64,000 nt of DNA from Gymnopilus junonius (Eukaryota > Basidiomycota > Agaricomycetes > Agaricales > Galerinaceae). Location of the stretch: NCBI GenBank assembly GCA_015501075.1, contig JADNYJ010000155.1:1-64000 (forward strand), read 5' to 3'. The notes below the pieces were generated by a model. That model was not told the origin of the DNA. It made no database searches and was given only the letters and a program-made list of their open reading frames with translations. The stretch's first letter is position 1, and each line of letters starts with the position of its first letter. Of the stretch, positions 57,014-64,000 are shown piece by piece. The translations under genes and the position numbers were made by a program.

Positions 57014-58201
57014 CTATGGCTGGTGCCCAGAATTGACCGCCACACTTTTCTCTAGGCCAATTGTCCGCATGTCCACCTCTTCCAGGGAATCACGCCGCCT
57101 GCGCTGCACTTGCTCTTGTGAGATAGACACACGAGAGCGCAAAGGAGAGCCGCTTCTGTCACGTTGGTTCATCATGATGCCGGAAACACTTGAAATACTC
57201 GGCGTCGAGGGAGGAGTACCACTCCTGGATCCTCTTCCACGAGAGGACGTATTAGAAGGTGTTCTAGAAGGCGGCGGAGGCCCACCGCCATTTGCTGATG
57301 TAGATTGGCTTGGAGGACGTCTCCAGAACATCAGCTTCCCATACCAAGTCTTTCTCCGCTCATTGTACAACTTCTCTTCTCTCCGTCTTTCAAAAGTTGC
57401 CCGATACCGTTCATAGGACTCGCGGAAGGTTTTGTCAACACGAGAGGAGAATATTAGTTCTCCACGAGGGTTGTTGGAGGGCGGTATAGTCGGAATCGGT
57501 CTCGTAGTCGACGCCGACCGTGGTCTATTCCGAGAAGTTGGTGAAGGTGATCTAGATCTCGAGGAATAGGATTGTTCATTTGGCCGTGGAAAGAAGAAAG
57601 AGAGAGGGTTCCAATAGAATTTTGACCGCAAAGGCGGCCTTCGAACATTCAGATACACGTTGAAGGAGCGCAAAGCACGATTAGCGTGAGGGACATATCT
57701 AAATGAATCGTATGACTTTAATCGGAAAGTTCTCCGGATCAATGCCATACGCTTACTTGTTGGCGTACGCAATCTTTTCCGAGTACATCCCACTGGCGAA
57801 GAAGAGAAGAAGTGTAGTGACACTCACGAAAAGAAGTCCACTGGCGATGTATGGGTGTAAGAGTACCTCCGTATCATCAGCATAAATATCTGGTAGTAGC
57901 CACCGCAACGCCACGCCATATGGTATTGAAAGAAGAGAGACCTGAGGGGGTAGGAGCACTTCGAAGAGTAGAAATGCTATAACAATAAGGAGCTGAAATA
58001 GAAAAACTGAAGAAATTCCGCTCAGAATTGATGTCGATGTTTACTGACACTTCACGCACGTTGGTACCGCGATTTCCGTCGTTGCAGGTTGGTTGCGTTC
58101 GTCTTGAGCCGCTCTTCAAAGTAAAGAAGATCTCTGTATGTTGCAGTATCATTTGGCGGGCCAAACAAGCCTCTCGAAGGGGCATTGGAACGCGAGGGCA
58201 T
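57014..58201 (-). CDS. SPO7: Spo7-like regulatory subunit of the Nem1-Spo7 phosphatase
   Basis: Spo7 anchors the Nem1 phosphatase in the nuclear/ER membrane, where it dephosphorylates and activates the lipin Pah1, steering phospholipid and storage-lipid synthesis. Exon 1 from ATG 58201 encodes MPSRSNAPSRGLFGPP and the family motif RDLLYFEERLKTNATNLQRR. After an intron (about 58010-58065) come two membrane segments, LLIVIAFLLFEVLLPPQ and HPYIASGLLFVSVTTLLLFF, then SGMYSEKIAYANK, an intron near 57700-57755 and the conserved YVPHANRALRSFNVYLNVR. The C-terminal part, about 200 residues, is basic and Ser/Pro-rich (SRSRSPSPTSRNRPRS) and longer than in yeast. The split between 57660 and 57760 could shift by a few bases. 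Confidence 0.8.
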
Positions 58202-58595
58202 GAAGGCCTTGGTAGAACGAACAAGAGTGTCCTTTTCACCGGAACAACGTGCCCGACATAATGATCAGCACGTGAGAAAAACATCTTATCACTTATCTTA
58301 TCTCAGTCTGAAGCCTTCGTTGTCAACAAATCAATTGCAAGATATTCTAATGGAGGGGATTGTGCTGATTCCTCTGTCTATGGGCATGAACGTATGAATG
58401 GTTTTGCTATAGGAGTCTACTATTTTTCCTGACACTACTGTAGGAGTAATTTTATCGACTACCTCGGAATGAATCCGTATATATGATCATCCTCCTGAGG
58501 TGCCGCTATTATTTCCCAATTGCCACCTGGATTAAGGACCATAAATTGGTGCCGCATAAAACAACGAATAAAAACAGACTAGCCAAGTGTTCCTT
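58202..58595. other. Gap between SPO7 start and the next transporter's 3' end
   Basis: About 400 bp, probably SPO7 promoter plus the 3' end of the upstream transporter transcript. No gene seen. Confidence 0.5.
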
Positions 58596-60443
58596 TTATT
58601 CCTGAATTGAAGTTTGCTCTGCTCTGCCCCTTGGTTGGGTTCTGACTCCCCCTTCATACCCAAACCAAGTCTTCCGGGAGCAATGAGGTCCCCTGACCAA
58701 CAAAGCAAACAACTGCATCACGTATAATGACAGTCCAAAAAGTGCAGCTGCTCTCCAACCGTACTGGACGAATATTTGAGCGCCAGCAGATGTCCCTATC
58801 ATCTGTCCAACGTAATACTTGAGAGATTCTCAGCTGGCATTTTCTTGATCAAATTTCTTCAGTCACTCACAGATACCATGTACAAGGCGTTCAACCGAGA
58901 AATTGCCGTCCTTGATATACTAGTGTATCGCAATGAAAATAAGAAGTGCGTTTAAAGATAACCTGTGACACCATACCTAAACAATTGATTTGGGATGGCA
59001 ACGTTCTGCATTTGCTGGAATGCATCCAATCCGAAGCAGGAAATGATGACGGCGGCTATATGTATTCCGCCAGCGGCAACTTGAACACCTGAGAAAGCGA
59101 GCAGAAATATCAAGGCTATAAGGTTTGCGTGCCATGGCAGTAAGCGGTCGACGAAACGGCCACTGAGAGGTCCAGCAGCCACGCCAGCCATCCCAACGAG
59201 GCCAAATAGACCGATCACCAATCTGCACAATCCGTGAGCTGATGAAGTAAGGGCATAAGAAGTATAAACATACGTCGAATAGTAGTACGGTGGGCCACCA
59301 AGCAGGAATGTCAAAGAAACCCAGTAATAGGCAAAGGCAGCACTCGCCCCAAGGTTCATAATAAGGGCTTGGACGGCTATGGGCTCTGTAACGGCCAGCA
59401 CGATCATCGTCCAGTGGACCTTCCAGTAAGGAATGGAAACAACTTTCGGTAGATGATCAGGAAGTGTGAAGTACAAAGCGCCCAAGACGACGGCTTGGAT
59501 CCCGACGGCCGTATAATAAACTGTGCGCCATAACGCGAACTGACCGATGATTCCGGCAATCACCCTAGCCAACAAGATACCAAACATCAGTCCGCTAAGG
59601 ACAACGGAGAACGCAAATCCTCGTTTCTCCAAAGGCGCCGTCTCGGCGACTAAAGGAATGAGAATCTGAGGCGCAACGTTTGCCAATCCGACAATCAGAG
59701 ACAGGACTTCAAAGACGACCACATTCCGTGTCACGGCAAGTCCAACCGTCAGGAAAGTCGTGAGGAAAACCAGAGCCAAGACGAGCTGACGCCGGCGGAA
59801 GATATCTCCAAGAGGACAGAGGATAAAGAGGCCGACGGCATATCTAAATGAGATTGGGTAATCCTGTCAGCCCGTGGCTCAGGTGATGGGAAGGAGACTA
59901 ACCCTGCTTGAACACATGTTGGGATTCTATGTGTAGTGCCCGTCAATGAGATCACTATAATTAGCAGGCTCGCCATATAACCAAGAATAGGGGCGGGTAC
60001 CTTGAAACACGTTCGTAGGAGACGTCAAATGTTTTGGCCATTTCGACTACAATACAGTTTTCAGAGATGAGATAACAGACGAGAAAGACCAACTTACTTA
60101 GGAGTGGCTGACAATAATACAAATTTCCGGTGACTGGAGGGCGGGGGATGGGAACGATAAGTCCTGATAATTCGTTCAAGCAATCAGGGGACTCACGAAT
60201 AGTAGTTGAGAAAGTGTATACAAAAACCCTTGACCACCGAAATTCGAATGGCCTTTCTGGGTCGTTTCGGAGGTTTTTTGGAATTGGAAAATAGAAAAAT
60301 TCTTTTGTCGAACATTCCGATGTCGAAACCTGGTGGACGGAATCGGAAGGACTTGGCTGTTGTGTGTAAGAGAGACCTTGATCGCCTTTTTCCTCGTCAG
60401 ATCGAAGTGAAGCATCGCATATTTCCTCTTTTTCTGTAGACAT
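58596..60443 (-). CDS. MFS transporter (fungal general-substrate type)
   Basis: A multi-spanning carrier with unknown substrate. Start at MSTEKEEICDASLRSDEEKG (60443; an in-frame ATG at 60506 is possible). A charged N-terminus ends in NLRNDPERPFEFRWSRVFV, then short exons through PRPPVTGNLYYCQPLL, VEMAKTFDVSYERVSR and IPTCVQAG lead to the long exon with YAVGLFILCPLGDIFRRRQL (the MFS loop 2-3 motif), APQILIPLVAETAPLEKRGF and SGLMFGILLARVIAGIIGQF. The second half has LVIGLFGLVGMAGVAAGPLS and GRFVDRLLPW. The last exon encodes VQYGWRAAALFGLSLYVMQL and ends at 58596. Introns are about 50 nt with GT-AG borders. Size, about 450 residues, is normal. Lying next to SPO7 does not suggest a shared pathway. 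Confidence 0.85.
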
Positions 60444-60506
60444 GTTGCGCACGAGAGAACGAGCTTGAGAGAAGGAAGAATCAAAAATAAAGAAAATATT
60501 ACGCAC

Positions 60507-61155
60507 ACTTATAACAACTCCCCATGAGTCTGTCCGAAGAATTTGTCACTTCTATTACCTAGTTCCAGAAAGACCCTTGACGCAATTTTAAAGTTAAAGG
60601 TCCGTGTATGAAAAAGTAGATCTCTTAAACACAAGAAATAGCGAGTCAGTGAGAACGCCTTGTCGAAATGGGCTATCTCCAGCGGTCAAGTGATATCTAT
60701 GACCTGCAGCTTTGAAGGGTCGCTCTTCGACAGTTGAGTAATCCTTGAGTAATCCTTGAGTAATATGTTGGTTCTTCCTCGGTTTCAGTACGATTATCTT
60801 TGAGCCGTACGCAGGGTCCTAATTTGTCGCCCCGAAACATAGCGAGGTCCGGACCAATAACCAATCAGCATCAGTTCTCCACTTTTCTGCCGGCGGATCG
60901 TTCTGCGCGCTGCACGAGCTTCTTGTACCTGGGAAGTGAAAATAAATCTAAGAACAGAACAGAAATATCACGAAACAAACTTGTAGGTCGCAGATGATTG
61001 AGTTACATGGCAAGTACATACCATATATACCTGCAGCCGAACCTGTGTCAGGTCGTGCCAGTGTAGCGTTATCAATTAAATGGCGCAGATAGAGTGTATA
61101 TTGATTCAAACGCTTTATTCATATTAGAGCGGCCTCCAGCCATTCCAACATACTG
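60507..61155. other. Gap with a short tandem repeat
   Basis: No gene seen. At 60734-60764 the 11-bp unit TTGAGTAATCC is repeated almost three times. Confidence 0.5.
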
Positions 61156-61732
61156 TCAATCTTCTCTCTTGCGCCGAATGGGACCGTAATCATCGGATCC
61201 GTAAGTCCAACGCCCATGTTGCTTCACCTCACCCGCCCTAAGGACACAATAGCTCTCGAAAAGCCCTTCTGGATTATGAATGTTACGAAGCTCTGCAAGG
61301 TGAGCTCGAAGATTTTCAGATAAAATCTTCACCCGCTGGACGGAATATGACACTGCTGACACGAGTTGATCGGTTACGTCGCCTTCAGGAAGCTCGAGAG
61401 TCGAGAAGAAGGATGACGCCTTTAGATAAAAGGAGAGCCGTATGGCAACCCGCCAAGACGAATAACGCCTGTGGGCACCTGCTGAATAAGTTCCTTCTGC
61501 TTTCCCCTTCTGGGTCGACCTCCACCCAGGGTTCGACCTCGTTGTTCTGGGACGAGAGTAAAGGCCGGAAATTCCTGCCACTCATCGGAAATGGACCAGG
61601 GGGTTTGTCAATAGTCGTGAAAGCTTGAATGAATGCGAAGTGGTAAACACTGTGGGACGGAGAAATCGGGCCACAGAACATCCGGAGATTGAGTATAAGG
61701 GCGTAAAGGAGAAGGTTATGTCGCTCAATCAC
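61156..61732 (-). CDS. Uncertain coding-like stretch in two overlapping frames
   Basis: Two minus-strand frames read 61385-61732 and 61156-61581. The end of the second (ENLRAHLAELRNIHNPEGLF, then ESYCVLRAGEVKQHG) resembles the C-terminal part of FAD-linked oxidases (residues around R-x-x-Y-D-P-x-x-V-F), but the resemblance is weak and no FAD-binding motif is visible upstream. The first frame contains AFTTIDKPPGPFPMSGRNFR. A frame change in between would be needed for one gene, so this is at best a decayed fragment. Confidence 0.25.
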
Positions 61733-61964
61733 AAGTTATGTTCGGGGTGCCCTTGACAAGAAGTACATCACAAGCTCGCCGCACTGAGTTGTGTAGATAA
61801 CGACGAAGCCTCAGGAACAGCGAAAACCATATAAATTTCGTCGGCGAGATAAGGATAGATCCTCACTGAGAGTTATTGAGGGAGGAAAAATGCGTAAATT
61901 ACGTGAACTTTTGAAAAGATCAACTGGGAACCAACGTAGCAAATTATTGAGACGTGAGAAGGCG

Positions 61965-61972
61965 GTTGAAAC
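61965..61972. repeat. hAT target-site duplication, left (GTTGAAAC)
   Basis: GTTGAAAC directly precedes the element terminus TAAGGCTCC and recurs at 62871-62878. Confidence 0.88.
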
Positions 61973-62870
61973 TAAGGCTCCAACCGTACAGTATATATAC
62001 CCTATATATATGGTATATACTGTATTTCTATAGGTATATCTATAGGCCTCTTCGAGGCTCGTATACTGTACATTAAATATGGTATACGTTACTATATACG
62101 GTTCAAAATTTACCGGTTTAGGAGCCCCTATAGTGACCGTCCGATGGCAATATATTACCCCAATGCAAGGATCATCGGCTTCCAGGTAATCAGGTCGCCA
62201 CGACGTACTTCGAAAATCCGCCGGAAGGCGTAAATCAACCCTCAGCTGCTGCTTCGAAAGAGCCGTCGTCAAGCTCTTCTACTATCGCAACTTCTTCAAC
62301 TTCTTCGGAAAGTGGCTTGCCGGCATCCTTGATTTCAACTTTGTTGAGACTGACAAGCCTGCTACTGCTAGTGCCACGCCCAAGGAGTTATTTCAAGATG
62401 AGGTGAAGCGATATTTGAGATTTGAGGAGGCCGAGGAGACCTGATGGATCCTCTCGCTTGGTGGAAGGTACGTCTATAGCTCATTAATCATGTTTTATGA
62501 CCAAACTCATCTTATTGCAGGTCCACGCGCTGCCTTTCCCACTATCGCAAGAATGGCTCGTGACTTTCTTGCAATCCCTGCCACCAGTGTCTCCGTAGAA
62601 CGTACTTCTCCAAGTCTCGCCATATTTGCAGTGACTTACGTGGGTCTCTGAAAGCTGAGACGGTATGTAAGGCTTTGCTATCGAAGGTATGGATCAGCTG
62701 CGGCCTATTTGATGTAAATGAGCCCATGAAGCGCAAACGGAAACACGGAGAATCGACCCTTAGAAAAACCCTATACTATACTCTATATATACAGTATATA
62801 TACTCTAATCAATTGTATCCGTATATATACGCCTGAGGGTCTATACGTATAGTATATGGTTGGAGCCTTA
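61973..62870. mobile_element. Internally deleted hAT transposon
   Basis: An 898-bp element bounded by inverted ends TAAGGCTCCAACC and GGTTGGAGCCTTA with an exact 8-bp duplication GTTGAAAC on either side. An 8-bp duplication is the hAT signature. Subterminal regions are rich in TATATAC-type repeats on both sides, which can fold into hairpins. The interior keeps only the C-terminal part of the transposase, so it is non-autonomous. Confidence 0.9.
62350..62760 (+). pseudogene. hAT transposase C-terminal fragment (dimerisation domain)
   Basis: The conserved hAT end is clear: DPLAWWK, a GT-AG intron at about 62470-62520, then VHALPFPTIARMARDFLAIP, ATSVSVERTFSKSRHICSDL and RGSLKAETVCKALLSKVW. Upstream, ASATPKELFQDEVKRYL in another frame fits the preceding linker but a frame change separates it from DPLAWWK. 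The RNase H-like core and zinc finger are absent, so no transposase activity is expected. It lies wholly inside 61973-62870. Confidence 0.85.
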
Positions 62871-62878
62871 GTTGAAAC
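62871..62878. repeat. hAT target-site duplication, right (GTTGAAAC)
   Basis: Exact copy of 61965-61972 directly after the right terminus. Confidence 0.88.
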
Positions 62879-63603
62879 GCTTTAGAGACTACGTTTCCTT
62901 ACTTGTGGTTGTGTGATCAATAGGGTGGTTGAATTCAAAGGAATGGATTGGGCACACCTTTGGAGCAATCATGATATAGCAAGCAAAGCATGTGCACTGT
63001 CCCATAAAGTATGGCTTACCGGCTAACGCGTACAGCCAGGACACATTTATATTGCAGTTTCGTGAATGCTTTCGAATTCAGAGTAGGTTAACTAGCCAAA
63101 GCCTGCAACTTTCAGTTTTTAGAAAGCAAAAGGGTTGAGGTGTCATGCGTACCTCATTCCCAGAACGCAGAACACATTCGTTCTACGTTATTCAGCATTT
63201 CGAGTCAACAATCGTCTGGACGCCTTTCTTCAATCCGGCATCGGGGACGGCGCAGCGTTGTAGGTGTTGCTCAAAATCTGAATCGGTCGTTGTGGACAAT
63301 GAATGAAGAGAAAAGACTGGCTGCAAACTGAAGAGAGACAAATAAACAAGATGGGATAATGATTAACAGGCTGCGATCAATGGATCATGTAACGTGTTGC
63401 AAGTGACAACTAGTCAATCTTCATATTCTCCTTCTCATACAACCTACCGTCCCACTTGTCCCCACATTCTCCTACATGACCCATTTACACTGGGGTACGA
63501 CCTTGTCAAAGGTGGTTGATTATTGGAAATTGGACAATTGGAATACTACTCAAATAAGCCTCTTTCGTTTCATGGCATACAACATACTCTAGAAAATGAA
63601 GTC
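62879..63603. other. Gap, no gene seen
   Basis: About 725 bp between the hAT remnant and the last gene; probably includes the 3' untranslated region of the latter. Confidence 0.5.
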
Positions 63604-64000
63604 CTACAGCGCTATTGTATCGCAAACCAAGTCATCGGCACCACAGTCATATCCGCCATGAGTGTCTTGATCATGACCACGACTTAGAGAAGCTGATAGC
63701 TCTTCCCATTCAAAGCCTTCATGATCGGAGGAACAGGTGCTACAGACAGGGCAGTAGCAAGCCCAGGGATGACATGTATCCTCTCGTTCAAACGCTGAAA
63801 GATCTAAGTTGGGTGAGGACTTGGCTGAAGGGATAAAGACAGGCGCGGATGGGCTGAGGCTAGGTGACAGACTTCCTGCTGTAGGGATGATTTTAACAGG
63901 GCTTCCTCTGGGTATAAAGACGGGCACTTTGAAGTTGATATAAGGCGAAGACGGCTTTTCCTGTGGAACAAAGGCCGGTACGTTTGGATCAAGAGCGGAA
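63604..64000 (-). CDS. C-terminal part of a PAM2-motif protein (continues past the window)
   Basis: The frame is open to the window edge and stops at 63604. It begins with SALDPNVPAFVP, which fits the PAM2 motif (Leu, Asn/Asp-Pro-Asn, Phe-Val-Pro) that binds the MLLE domain of poly(A)-binding protein. Two further related segments, VPVFIPRGSP and APVFIPSAKS, follow at 15-30 residue spacing. The tail has CHPWACYCPVCSTCSSDHEG, five Cys in a short stretch, and ends with DCGADDLVCDTIAL. This suggests a role in mRNA turnover or translation, but the body of the protein lies outside the window and identity is unknown. Confidence 0.65.
   Translation of the reverse strand, partial: SALDPNVPAFVPQEKPSSPYINFKVPVFIPRGSPVKIIPTAGSLSPSLSPSAPVFIPSAKSSPNLDLSAFEREDTCHPWACYCPVCSTCSSDHEGFEWEELSASLSRGHDQDTHGGYDCGADDLVCDTIAL

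Noticed and set aside
1..64000. CRISPR arrays, operons, ribosome binding sites
   Set aside because: Spliced eukaryotic genes throughout; no regularly spaced repeats seen.

Overview
The window reads as nuclear DNA of a mushroom-forming basidiomycete (Agaricomycetes). The evidence is many short GT-AG introns (about 45-65 nt), a FunK1 kinase, a TPR-CHAT protein, Tnp2-type CACTA transposase, DUF6533-like seven-TM proteins and a GH7 cellobiohydrolase ending in a CBM1, which suggests a plant-biomass decayer. Gene calls rest on reading translated frames and known family motifs; no searches were run.

Region 1 (1-20.6 kb) is accessory and transposon-rich. Two nearly identical inverted copies of one element (1-1123, cut by the window edge, and about 18063-20597) flank a 17-kb block. 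The block holds, all on the + strand: a TPR-CHAT caspase-like gene (about 2.4-6.4 kb), a decayed Tnp2 transposase (7.5-12.3 kb), a decayed FunK1 kinase (12.4-15.1 kb) and an unrecognised accessory gene (15.3-17.3 kb). The Tnp2 gene is split by a 1557-bp Mutator-like element (8540-10096) with long inverted repeats and a perfect 9-bp target duplication; that element carries what looks like a captured helicase fragment cut at the Walker A motif. Several stops here are explained by CGA to TGA change, a sign of C-to-T decay.

Region 2 (20.6-26.9 kb) is a tandem array of three DUF6533-type seven-TM genes: a pseudogene, a near-intact copy with one probable frameshift, and an intact nine-exon copy. 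A MITE-like element lies between copies 2 and 3.

Region 3 (27-64 kb) is mainly core genome, nearly all on the minus strand: an unrecognised low-complexity protein, CDC20, GH7 cellobiohydrolase (two apparent 1-nt deletions), a small secreted protein, CSE1 exportin, histidinol phosphatase HIS2, a monocarboxylate-transporter-like MFS protein, a SPO7-like subunit of the Nem1-Spo7 phosphatase, a second MFS transporter and, at the edge, the C-terminus of a PAM2-motif protein. One small Cys-rich gene is on the + strand. Compact elements sit in the long gaps: a TA-flanked Tc1/mariner-like MITE (30365-31005), a TA-flanked fold-back element with a 65-nt perfect palindrome (35675-35912) and an internally deleted hAT element with its 8-bp target duplication (61973-62870). 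Intergenic gaps of 2.5-3.5 kb hold no other gene I can support.
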